From positions 42,713,116-42,777,115 of the forward strand of contig NC_088301.1 in assembly GCF_032854445.1 (NCBI RefSeq): a stretch of 64,000 bases of DNA, in the 5' to 3' direction. The position numbers and the translations under genes were made by a program. Of the stretch, positions 36,036-46,657 are shown one piece after another (within the stretch, counting starts at the first letter, position 1; the number at the start of each line of letters is the position of its first letter). Source of the stretch: Liolophura sinensis (taxonomy: Eukaryota > Mollusca > Polyplacophora > Chitonida > Chitonidae). Below the pieces are notes generated by a model. That model saw nothing but the letters and a program-made list of their open reading frames with translations. It was not told where the DNA came from and ran no database searches.

Positions 36036-39000
36036 CCTGATCTGTCTGTCATTAAAAAAGTGGCTCATGTCATTGAATACCAAAAAACTAGAAACCTACA
36101 TGTGTCATTACGGTTTCTGGACGGTATCCATGAGATTTCAAATTCTTAAGTCCTAAAAACTGTCAATGGCGAAGCCAAAACCTGTCTGCAGGCTTTTTGA
36201 CACAAAACACTCATTTAAAATAATCTTATAAAACATTGCTTTTTAAGTCATAAACTGAGAGTGGTACCCAAATTAATTAGGGGAAGGGATATTGGCCGAT
36301 GGCCAGCACTAACCCATTTCTTCACAGAAAGCTAAATTTCAAAGTCAATAACAAAAGCAGAATGAGGTCATGCAAAAATCCCAATCAATGCATCGAATTT
36401 GAAAGACCCGACCCTGGCCTGAACGTATTCATTGTGCGAATGATTACAAAGTGCATAAAATGAAGATTTATGCGCTGTATGCATAAGCATGCACATACGT
36501 GCAAATTCACAGCAGCTGCGGCATGCTGCAGAAAGTCGAGGTCGCTTGCACTCTGACCCTTCAGACAGATCTGCAAAGCTGCTATATATTTTGCGTGCTT
36601 TTCTGTTTTGGAAGATTACAGATATTTCTCTTTTCGCAGTTAAAGCACGTTTATCTCAGACCACCTGTATGTACGAGTTGGCTTACATTTACTGGTTGTA
36701 AGCGAAACGCGAAAACTCAACCAATATGCCTAATACAACGCTGAACTCTACACTTCTGAGTGTCTCAATCCCCGCTTTCTTGTCATTGTACTCGAGCTAT
36801 TCCTTCGTCAGTAACTAGTGATCTTTTGTCCGTGGTTCGATTTCATTTAACGCACACAAAGTAAGTGTCCAGACTGCGACTTTTTCACATCCAAGTTCAA
36901 TGCCATCCAAGCGAAAACTTGAGACCCCGGTGTTCAAAAAATGTTTCTAAGACTGGATAAAATCGACGTTCGATTTCGGGTATAGAGGACAAAGCACCGG
37001 TGGACCCACTTATTTACTTGGTGAAAGATCAATGTGTGGCCACTCAAGCTTATCTATGCAAAGTTTATAGTATTCTCTAAGTTAATCATTGCAGCGTATT
37101 GCTGCTTTACTACGTCTCTCCTTATGGAGAGTTTTAAGTGTATTAAAAAAGGTGTATGTTTTACGAGGCTTTCTCAACCATTTCGTCTCATATCTCTGGA
37201 AAAAAACTGTCCGAATGAATACATCACAGATGAAGTACATAGTATGGTGTGTATCAATGGAGTGGTAAGAATTTAGTGCTTTGCCAAAGAGGTCGCCTAG
37301 ACGAATGCAGCTCGGTTTTTAGGCTGCGGATTTACGTTAGAAGGATTTTCAGGTGCCTGACGAAGATTGATAGTTTGATGATCATATAACTGAAAATTCT
37401 AGAGAATTGTGTTAAACCAGTCCAACCAGTCAGTAAGTTAATAATCAATATAAACGCGCCTAAAGCACGATTGTGATTTGATAATACTACAGGATGTTAG
37501 CAGATAAAGTGCGCGGTGACTTATGATGGCCATACTAAATAGTTTCAGTGTAACAAGATAGAAAGTGTAACCTAACTAATCAGGTTACACTTTCTGTCTT
37601 GTAACATAAGCATACACATGCATATGTATATATAAAAGCGCCTCATATGGTCCTAGTCATTATCACAGTTGTTTCCTTGGTGTACAATAACAGATGTGCT
37701 TTTTCACAGTTTTTATAATCTAATAAGTCCAACTCAAGTCCAACTTTGTTTTTACTAAAATATAACCAGTGACCGTGTCCAAAGTCTCAGATTTCAACTT
37801 GTCATACACAAAAGCATGTAGCTTGAGGTAAACCATTATTGATTTCAAGTCGAACTGTCACTCTACCGGACTCTCTTTGAAAAGGGAGAGTCTTTCTGAA
37901 TCGGGATTATCACCTTTCAAACAAGTTTACACTATGTTGGTAGAAGGGTCAGTCTACCGTGTATGAGGAGATGGGTGAACAGGGAGCGCTGATAATTATT
38001 TAGTCACCATGCAGTGATGAAATAACTCCTGTGATGTGAGTAGGTGTGCTATTTTGAAAAGGTGTAATTCTGAAAGGAATTTAACAAAATGACTAAGTGA
38101 TGTAGTGGAACTCTAGACTCGTGTTATACACTGGAAAAGCTGCTATTATAGTCCAAGAGCAATTTGTTTCTTTCATTCAGAATGTACTCTGCATCCAGAA
38201 TATTTGATTTATACATGATCTTGGTAATGCGGATCCGTAAAACGAACCTACCAAAAAACTGTTTACTAAGGTGAAAAAAATTATCTCGCGGTACCCGAAC
38301 CTTCCTAACTAAATAGTGTTTGTCGCTTTTAAGTGTCCAAAAACGACGACCATCTGGTCGATAGTTTTTGTTTTTGTCAAACAAGGTCGATCGAGGTAGC
38401 CTTTTGCCTTTTTATCTTTCAAGGAAAAATGTTTGCCTATCTCCTACATGACCCCGAATGTTCAGGTGTATGAGTGAACCACTGACCGTCGTACTCTTCG
38501 CAAGGCACGCTTCCCTCCCAACACTATTGCCTTTTAAATGATTCACCTTTTAACCTCGTGCAATACACGTGGTCTTATTCAGCTTTAACTTCATCATTCA
38601 ACTATTGGCCTTTGTGTCCGTGCGCGGCTGTGTTCAACAGTGAAATGCTGAAATGCTTCAACAGTGAAGTATCTCTTACAACCAGGATGTAGACAATAAA
38701 GGAATAAACGTTGTGAAAGCACCGTCACTTTCGACCCTGCGATTGTTATCACAGAGTTTGTAATAGAAGAATTTCCATTCTCATATATAAAAATGTTTCA
38801 GTTCACTACGCAAATATTTAGGGAGTAATTGGTGCAGTATCGAACCCTGAACGGCAAAATTTGCATTTTGGAAAAGTTGACGTTTTAAGGCAAAGCAAAG
38901 TATGTTTATGATGAAACAGTATGATACAGGAACAGATGCTTGTTTCGCTCACTGATTTGAGGGACAGCGACAAAGCTAGCATTGCTCTCACCGCACCCTA

Positions 39001-40950
39001 TTGCTCTTTGATATAGGTGAGGAGGCGGACCCTATACATGTATATACTCGAATCAGTTGTATATTCTGGAGTGCTAGTATTTTTTTAAATCTCAATTAAA
39101 CAAATAAATACATTAAATCAATAAATCACTTGAATCAACGATAATCCTATATTCTCGCCATCAAGCTTATATTCTCTACTCATGTTTCTATAGAAGATGG
39201 CATTTGGCCCATCACATCGAAACACCATAAATTATAAATAAAAAATAGCTCTATCATGTGGCATTAACGACAGCACATGTATAAAATAGTTTACTCTATT
39301 TTCCTAGAAAAACAAAACAACAACGTGTTAACGGAAAAATAAATAGTGCATTGAATGGTACTGGCTTGACGCATTCCATGTAGTCTGTACATCCTTTAAT
39401 GTGGGTTTAGTTTTCCAAAAGTCCCACTATATACTGTTGGCCTTTCGATCTTTTTATATGGAACATGTACTTAGCAGCTTGCAAAGGAACTGGGAAAACG
39501 CTGGCATTATTTGTTTGCGAAAACGAAATGTTTTCTGAGTACTGTATACTTTTGTGAGTCTTCTGTCACGTCTGGACACATCACTGGCCCCCGCTGATTC
39601 TGCATGGAGTGTCTGCGCTATGTATCATTGTCCACATGACGACTGAATACCCAGAAGATGACTGGATTAGCCACAGGTCATGATTTTGGAAATAAAGCCT
39701 TCATAGGTCTATACACATAAGGTATGTGGTGAAACTTTTGTTTGAATAATGGCGCAAGGATTTCATAGTAGTTTGCGTTTCGTGTGGTTTGATTGATTAC
39801 CTTATATCTGAGTGTTGTTAAACGCCATAGGTATACTTTGGATGTTTATCACTTAGAAGATGGCAGTCAGTTTCATAGCTGAAAAAAAACCGATTAAGTA
39901 CATGGCCAAGACAAACGACCAACTTTAAAACTGGCAAGTTACTGGCAAACGTGTGACGATCAAATATACACACCACACAGTTGCTTGAAGACAAGCGGTT
40001 TTCAAGACTTTGCAAATACCCAAACGAGAGCCCTTGATCGCTTTTTGTCTCTATCAAATTCTTTGCCTAAGTCCGAGAATGAACCCGCGCTGGGTGGGTT
40101 CTAGCAAGTACATATGTACCTTAACCACCTGATCACTAAAAGGGTCAGCGTAGCCATGTAATCTGTATCATCGGCGGTGACTTCTACCCTTACATATAAA
40201 TTCCTCACAGTGAATAAAAAGTTATTTCTTCTTAAAAAAGTTTATTTATTAATTTTTATTCATTTTTTCTATTTTAAAAAAAATTGACATCACCGGCCTG
40301 TCATAGAAAATTAGAATGCATCGATTAATTTGAAGATGTCGAGGCTTATTTTATGAGACAAGGCCAGTTCTGTCCTTTGGCTCCCATTCAATTTACAATG
40401 AACCTGATATCATTGAAAATATTTATATATCCTCTTGAGTCACATTATATAGGACACTATCTAATCAACATCAGTAAGAAATCAGAGTCAAGGCGAGAGT
40501 CCGCAGCTGTTCTCCCCGCACTAAAGCTCTCATGCATGGAGGGACATGACAAGAACTTATATAAAACAGGACAAACTCCTATTTTACAACACCATTTAAC
40601 CTCATTAACTTATTGAAGAGACAATACAAAAATATGTTTTAGATCACGCATATTCACCTACAAAAAGGCTCTTATCGAAACGAAAGTTAATATATGTTCA
40701 GATGCAACAAACGGCGATTCAAGTCGCGCTGTCTTTGTATTGTTCTAACTGTCGGTCCGTTTGTCGATCATCCTACATCCTACATAAGACAACATCAACT
40801 TCTCGCGGAAAAGTCGCCTACAGCTATGGCAAATTTACACTTGTTTATATACAGAACGTATTCTTCACCATGATGGTTATAGGCCTTCGAAATGAATATA
40901 ATATATGCCTACAAATAAAAAGAAAATGATCCATCAACTGTTCAATCTGA
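36036..40950. other. Intergenic, no certain gene
   Basis: AT-rich, with only short frames. A basic 86-codon minus-strand frame (38384-38124, MFDKNKNYRPDGRRF...) has no splice or family support. The only clear structure is the hairpin at 37553-37602. No SINE copy of the families above was spotted. Confidence 0.4.
37553..37602. repeat. Long perfect-stem hairpin
   Basis: ACAAGATAGAAAGTGTAACC T at 37553-37573 pairs with its reverse complement at 37582-37602 across an 8-base loop (AACTAATC), with one mismatch in 21 pairs. Confidence 0.9.
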
Positions 40951-41185
40951 AATGGAAATTTCGGAGCCAATCCAGAAAACCTGAGCTACCTTTCAAAAGG
41001 CGGATGTATCACCGCGAATGGTGGTATTGTGTTTGTGGGAATTACACATTATACAGGCTATAGCGACGTAAAGATAGACGGCTGTGGTAGTGAATGGATA
41101 CTTGTTAAATTTAATGGATCATCAGCTTATACTTACCATGCAGTGGAACGCTTTCGTGAAAAGAATGCAAGGCTATATTCTTTGT
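40951..41185 (+). CDS. Orphan coding exon candidate A
   Basis: An open frame without Met runs from after a TGA at 40948 to a good donor (TTGT|GTAAGTG, ending at 41185 in phase 1). If unspliced it would stop at 41200. The translation has mature-protein character: GGCITANGGIVFVGITHYTG, then YSDVKIDGCGSEWILVKFNG and YTYHAVERFREKNARLYS. The acceptor is uncertain; CCAG|AAAACC at about 40974 is weak. Cysteines and alternating hydrophobics suggest an extracellular beta-rich domain, but I recognise no family. No partner exon was found with certainty; exon B at 42108 would join in a different frame from its best-looking one. Confidence 0.4.
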
Positions 41186-41297
41186 GTAAGTGCAAGCGAT
41201 AGAGAATGCCAGGAATGAGTGAAAGTGTGAAACCCTACATTACAATTAATATCCTATGCATGAGCGGAAAGGGCGAGATTTGAAATTTCAGTGGATG

Positions 41298-41299
<2 letters not shown>

Positions 41300-41378
<79 letters not shown>
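41300..41378. repeat. (TA)n microsatellite
   Basis: About 39 uninterrupted TA dinucleotides. Frames through it read as Tyr-Ile repeats and are artefacts. Confidence 0.97.
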
Positions 41379-41381
<3 letters not shown>

Positions 41382-41592
41382 CTGAATATGGAGGGATTTT
41401 TCATCTGTATAGAGTGGAACATCGACAGACATTATACAAGGCAGTCTCATTTATGATAAAATGTAAAAATTTTCGACTGAAGAAAGATTAGAAACACTTA
41501 GACACTCGTATCACTCCATCCACAGTCTGCCTTCTGAGAAACAGAATAAGCTTCAGTCAGTTAACGTAAAATACATCGCCAAACGCTACTTA

Positions 41593-41870
41593 TGTATTTA
41601 TTTATTTGAATGGAGATGTACGCCGTACAAAATAAATCTTCAATTACACCAGAGTGGCTAGCATTGTGGTTGGAGGAAATCCGGTGGAACACGGGGGGAA
41701 CCCATGACCATCAGCAAGTTGCTGGAAGACTTTCTCACTTAAGAGGAAACCAGCATGAGCCGCATGGACTTGAACTATCAGCGATCACATATAATTGGTG
41801 AAATGCTCCTGGGTCATCCATGATTGCTCTGTGCACCAGCACGCTCGCCACTAGGCCATGGAAGGTCCTG
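41593..41870 (-). mobile_element. SINE family 1 copy, old and near full length
   Basis: Diverged minus-orientation copy: a TTTATTTATTTGAATGG tail, TGTACGCCGTAC, GGCTAGCATTGTGG, GGAACACGGGGGGAACCCAT GACCATCAGCAAGTTGCTGG, CCAGCATGAGCC, GGTGAAATGCTCCTGGGTCA and GCACGCTCGCCACTAGGCCA at the tRNA-like head. Confidence 0.85.
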
Positions 41871-42107
41871 CTTAGAATTAGTAATAAATTACACTGGGCT
41901 GCATTACTGCTCTCACATTTTACTCGGTGTCAAACAGGTATATGTACTGTTAGTTGTTAATGCAAGGTCGGCCATTCAGCCCATGGACAACAACCAGGCT
42001 TCGGTAGTCAGAACACCCAGATGACTACCATTCAGTGTATTGTTGCCTTGTTCCGATCCACCACTCTATAGCCCTATATATTTACTAACGCAAGCCTTGT
42101 CCTATAG

Positions 42108-42316
42108 ACCCCACCAGTATGATGCCTGCGTTGTCTCTGAAGACCATTCAGCTATTGTCATCCAGACGCCAAAGTCGTGTGAAAATCACGAGGCCCTGTA
42201 CTATAAACATGCATGTCTGGCGCACACCTTTCATTGCCAGGAAAAGACATGCTTGGTCAGTCACTCTGTTGCCTTACACTGCGTATTACTACAATACAAC
42301 CATGCCAGAACCTGCC
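42108..42316 (+). CDS. Orphan coding exon candidate B, cysteine-rich
   Basis: Bounded by a good acceptor (CTTGTCCTATAG) and donor (CTGCC|GTAAGT), 209 nt. Two frames are open across it. One gives eight Cys residues (starts PHQYDACVVSEDHSAIV and includes KHACLAHTFHCQEKTC), the kind of spacing seen in small extracellular Cys-rich modules. The other (starts MMPALSLKTIQL) is basic and would be the frame reached from exon A's phase-1 donor. I cannot decide between them and recognise no family. Confidence 0.35.
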
Positions 42317-43429
42317 GTAAGTTTTTGCTAACATTGCCGAAATACAAATGTTTGCTTACATGAATGTGTCCATTCGTAACAAAAAACAGAAAAAAAGCTG
42401 TCCAAGCCATATCTTGTACATAATACGGTGACCAGATCAAAATGTTTTGGACCCATGCACTGTTGGGACACTAGGCTGTATATTATGGTAACTAATGATG
42501 AGATGGAAAAAACGTATGGAGTGTTGGAAACAGACGTTAATGAGATGTGTCTTTAATTTTCCTTGCCCGATATATGTGACAGGTAGAATAGCCCATTAAC
42601 CAATATAATTAACTTCGTGTAATTAGCTTCGAAACGCAGGTGTATAGGTATATATAAGTCTCTCTCTCTGCCAGTCAAATTTTTGGTATCCTATCTTTTT
42701 AAATGCATGGGTCATTCAAATTCATTTAAGGTTTACTTTGTTGTGCAAAGTTTTTCAGAATGTCACAACGTGCGAAATTTTTCTCACATTGGGTGAGTAA
42801 TCGTTCAACAGGCAATGCAGGTTTGAAATTCTGACAGTTATTTACGGTATCAATTAATCTTCAAGTGTACATTGGCATGGTGACCTATAGTTTTACTGTG
42901 TAGCCCTACAGCCTTATATAAAATAAAATGAATAACGTTATATCTCGGTCTAGACCATGATAATTACTGAATTTAATTGTACGTTGTTTAGTTTCAGTCA
43001 CTGGAACAACCTGAAGCTGGCAGACCACAGGACTAAGACTGCATGTAAACAATGTAGTTCACTACAAAAAGTTAAACTGTTAGTTTTAATAGAACTCTGA
43101 ATTAATAGAATGTGTGTGTTAGATTTAACGAAATACAATTCTATCATAACCCAGACAACAGATTTTCTGTTAAATTTAACAGATAATTTTTTTTAGAGTA
43201 AGCTACTTAGGCATATTTAAATTAAGACTGAAGCTCTTACAGCAGTGCCTTAATCAGGATTCCATTTATCTACGACACATTTAACATTGTGTTAAATAAC
43301 CCATCCCAAGCATTTTTTTACAGCTTGTTTTACGTTGCAATTCTTGGCACACTATACACGAATACCGTAAATGGCGAATTTTTCAGACCGTAACTTGCAG
43401 TATGCAGCCTTGAGGGAGTCGATGGAACT
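42317..43429. other. Intergenic, nothing recognised
   Basis: AT-rich, with short frames. A (TC)n run lies near 42659. No repeat family member was identified. Confidence 0.5.
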
Positions 43430-43569
43430 GTTGTGTCAGGGGAGGTAATCAACCGGAAGTCAAACCCCCCAGTCACTGGACCCAAGACGCCACGTGGTAA
43501 TGTTTACTATCGGGTTTTCGCAGATTTCGTGTGTTAACACTTAAGCGAAAGTCTTTTACCCGCAAGACA
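43430..43569 (+). promoter_or_regulatory. Probable CCDC167 promoter: ETS-like site and E-box
   Basis: The GC-richer stretch just before the CCDC167 start contains CCGGAAGT (43453-43460), the core bound by ETS-family factors such as GABPA, and CACGTG (43491-43496), a palindromic E-box. No TATA box is seen at a suitable distance. This fits a TATA-less housekeeping promoter, but it is inferred from motifs and position only. Confidence 0.45.
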
Positions 43570-46500
43570 ATGGTTACCATAGCTTCTCAGGTATGGATAT
43601 TCTTCATGCAGTATTATACTTTGCACCTTTCGGTTTAAGATTACACTTTAAATAAGGTGTCGATCACAGGTAACGACCAACCCTATCGTTTAATCTGGTT
43701 TGTCACACCTGTCCATGCATGTATACCATGAATTATTGAATGTGGCTAGTGTTAGCTTGTATTTTGTGTACACATGCATGCATGCTGTTAGTATCTAAAT
43801 AACCCAAAGGTTTAAACTGCTAGAAGAAAGAACAATAAAAGGCAAGGCTGACCAATATTTCCAATATTTGGGAATATAGTGTTGACATTCTACATCTGTA
43901 GCACGTTATGTGTAGATCATTCACACACTAACTTATGTATAAGCTTAGCTACATACCATATATATTTACAAAGCATTTTCAAGAAAAATATACCAGCTAT
44001 TGCAGAAATTTTCATTGGTAGGGTTAGGCATTGTACATTTAAGGTATTAATAAGTTGAAGTCTGAATAAATTAAATACATATTTAAAACATCTAAAGAAT
44101 ATTTGTTCCAGACAGAGAGAATGCCAGAGTACTGAATAAGAGGTCAGGTATTTGTACATGTAAGAAGGTTATTATAAACCTGGTCAAGTTTATCTTATTA
44201 CATGTAAATGCAAGCTGCTCATTTTAAGAGACAATCCAAACAGTGGCTGTGATATGTACTGAATGCAGCAGTTTAAAAGTTAGTATGGGTAATACCATGG
44301 CTCTGCCCAATTGGCTCCTACCATGATGCTGTAATTGAAATATTCTATAGAAAGGCGTAGAACACAAATCAGGTAAAAAATAAATAAAACTTAGTACATG
44401 TACGTATACAGGTAGATATTTGACAGAACGGTGCAATATGTAAGAGTTAGCTCCCTTTTGTCCCTTTTTTCGGCTTGAAACAACATATTAATAAATGAGT
44501 TTACAGGGATTCCAAAGGCAGACATGTTTAATGAGTAGTCACTGTCACTAAACATTTTGTAATCATGTGTGAAATGGCTTGTTTTGTAGCTGGAGTCAAG
44601 AGAAAAACAGCTCAGTCACTGTGAGAAGGAGCTTGACAGGGTACAGACCTCTTTGAGACTAGGTGGGCTGACAGAGGAACATAGGTATTGCAATATTTAG
44701 TACTGTACCAGTATTTCCAACTGATATAGGGGTAAAATCAGAGTACTAATGTGGTAGGCCTAAAATACCATGTTATCACCCTTTATGAGAATACTTAATT
44801 ATGACTCCCACCTCCTCTGACATACCAATACCTTAAAGGTGTTTCATGTGAATTATAATAAAATGCTTAAATCTGCAGACGTCATACACCCAAACAGATT
44901 TCTCTATGTCTAGGTGTGAATGTACCAGTTACTCTTGGTAACATTAGGGGTTTGGATTAATTTATTTATTTCTTATCATGCCCCGGGCTCTGCCCGGTTT
45001 CCTCCCACCATAAGGCTGACAGCCGTCGTATAAGTGAAGTATTCTTGAGTACGGCGTAAAACACCAGTCAAATAAGTAAATAAATAAATTCTTATCATGA
45101 CAGAGGATTAAGATTGAAATGTCATACATTGGGTTCTTGTTTGAGCCCAGAGTGTTTTGTTCCAAAGTGCACTTTAGTGTATGGATAGTCAACCTAAAGT
45201 GACATCTATTATGTGCCAGGTGGGTAAGGATTAAGCTTGACTTAACTTCTAAACCACTTCCCACACTTCAGCATTTATTATCGTATTAGAGGAACAGCTT
45301 TTTAGGATGGTTAGACCACCAAATAATCATATATTTCTTAATGTTACATTTGTGCACAAAAGACTAAGCATTCTGAATTTCTTCGGTTGTGTCTGTCAGC
45401 AACCTGCGGATGGTCGTGGGTTTCTCCCGCGCTTTGCGTGGTTTCCTCCTACCATAATGCTGGCCACTGTCCTATAAGTGAAATATTCTTGAGTAAGGTG
45501 AAAAACACCAATCAAATAAATTCTTCAGTTGTGATTGCTCAAGAATTCAAGGTATTTGTGTGCTAGCTGTTTTAATAAAAAGGCATGTTTGGTGTTTTTG
45601 CAGGACCAACCTTCAAGATAAGGAAAGAAGTCTTAAGAGGGAAATACATTCTCATGGTAAATTTCATTTATTTCTTAAGTCCGTGCTACCTTATGAACAA
45701 GATGGTGAGGATTGGTATATGTTGTGATGTGCCAGGGATTTCAAGAAAATTATCATGTGTTATACTCACCTGTTCAAGACTGTCAGGAGATATGTCATAT
45801 TCATTGGTAGAATGATGTCAGGAGAATGGAATTATGTCATCCTTTTGTGGAGATAATAATATATCGAAGGGTGTTGCATATGCGATATACATATCTCGCC
45901 CTGTATTGCTTGATAGAGTCATGGGTTTCAACTGGCTTTGCGCAGGCTTTGCCTGGTTTCCTTCCACCATTGGTGCCGTCATGTAAGCGAAGTATTCTTG
46001 AGTACAGCATGAAACATTAATCAAATAAATAAATAAAAGGTGTTTTGAGGTTTGCTTGGAGCATGGGATGATACTCTACTGGAAAATCAAAAGTTTCAGC
46101 ATGAAAAACAATGTTTTGTGACCTTTATATGCCTCTAAAAATGCATTTTTGTGGGCAAATTTGGTGATTTAGGGTAAATCAAATATATAACTTGTTACAT
46201 ATCGTGTAAAATGTGATGATTTCAGTCTGTACTGTTTGCAAAGTGATTAATGATTTAAAAAAATAGTATTTCAATGATACTCCACCAGAAGATTTCCCAA
46301 TGAATTCTGCAGTCAGTATGACACTTTTGCTTGCTTTTATCCATGTTTGTTCCATCAATATGTAATTGTAGTTGTAATCAAAGCAGGACTGAGATATGTA
46401 ACAGCTCAGTTTGTATGGGTTTGTGTCAAGTTCATTTGTGTAAGGACATCATGAGAATTGACCTGATGTTTGTGTAAATGCTTCAAGTAATGTGTTAAGT

Positions 46501-46657
46501 GCTTAGGACTGAATTAAACATTAACAAGAAGGATAATTATTTTGTAGAAAAGAAAATGAAAGAACTACGCAAAGAGAACTGGAAATCTGCCGTGGTGTCT
46601 GTAATTTTACTAGGCTTGATATTCATCCTATACAAATATCTTACAACTGATTCCTGA
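43570..46657 (+). CDS. ccdc167: Coiled-coil domain-containing protein 167 orthologue, four exons
   Basis: Exons 43570-43590, 44590-44684, 45604-45656 and 46548-46657 join with GT-AG borders and matching phases (0,2,1) to encode 92 residues; human CCDC167 is about 97. The first exon gives MVTIASQ. Exons 2 and 3 code a charged heptad-like coiled coil (LESREKQLSHCEKELDRV, GGLTEEHRTNLQDKERSL). The last exon adds KKMKELRKENWKSAVV and one C-terminal membrane helix (SVILLGLIFILYKYL) before TTDS and the stop. The KELRKEN motif followed by a tail-anchor-like helix is characteristic of this small, poorly understood family. Introns 1-3 contain several SINE copies, and intron 3 holds one copy of a 157-bp duplicated segment. 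Confidence 0.88.
44280..44392 (+). mobile_element. SINE family 1 fragment, diverged (CCDC167 intron 1)
   Basis: Retains ATGGCTCTGCCCAATTGGCT CCTACCATGATGCTG, TGAAATATTC, AAAGGCGTAGAACACAAATC and a TAAATAAA tail. It is 5'-truncated. Confidence 0.7.
44981..45088 (+). mobile_element. SINE family 1 copy, 5'-truncated, with target-site duplication
   Basis: Starts at CCCCGGGCTCTGCCCGGTTT and runs through CCTCCCACCATAAGGCTGAC, CCGTCGTATAAGTGAAGTAT and GAGTACGGCGTAAAACACCA to the (ATAA)n tail. TTCTTATCATG flanks it at 44970-44980 and 45089-45099. It lies in CCDC167 intron 2. Confidence 0.9.
45392..45519 (+). mobile_element. SINE family 1 copy, 5'-truncated, with imperfect target-site duplication
   Basis: CTGTCAGCAACCTGCGGATG, GTCGTGGGTTTCTCCCGCGC and CTCCTACCATAATGCTGGCC lead to the AATCAAATAAA tail. 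TTCTTCGGTTGTG before and TTCTTCAGTTGTG after it differ by one base. It lies in CCDC167 intron 2. Confidence 0.88.
45925..46037 (+). mobile_element. SINE family 1 copy, 5'-truncated (CCDC167 intron 3)
   Basis: CAGGCTTTGCCTGGTTTCCT TCCACCATTGGTGCCGTCAT, GTATTCTTGAGTACAGCATG and AATCAAATAAATAAATAAAA. No clear flanking duplication was found. Confidence 0.82.
46187..46343. repeat. 157-bp duplicated segment, copy 1 (CCDC167 intron 3)
   Basis: Matches 49701-49857 at a constant offset of 3514 with a single difference (G at 46333 region, A in the other copy). Similarity fades within about 10 bases on either side. Confidence 0.95.
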
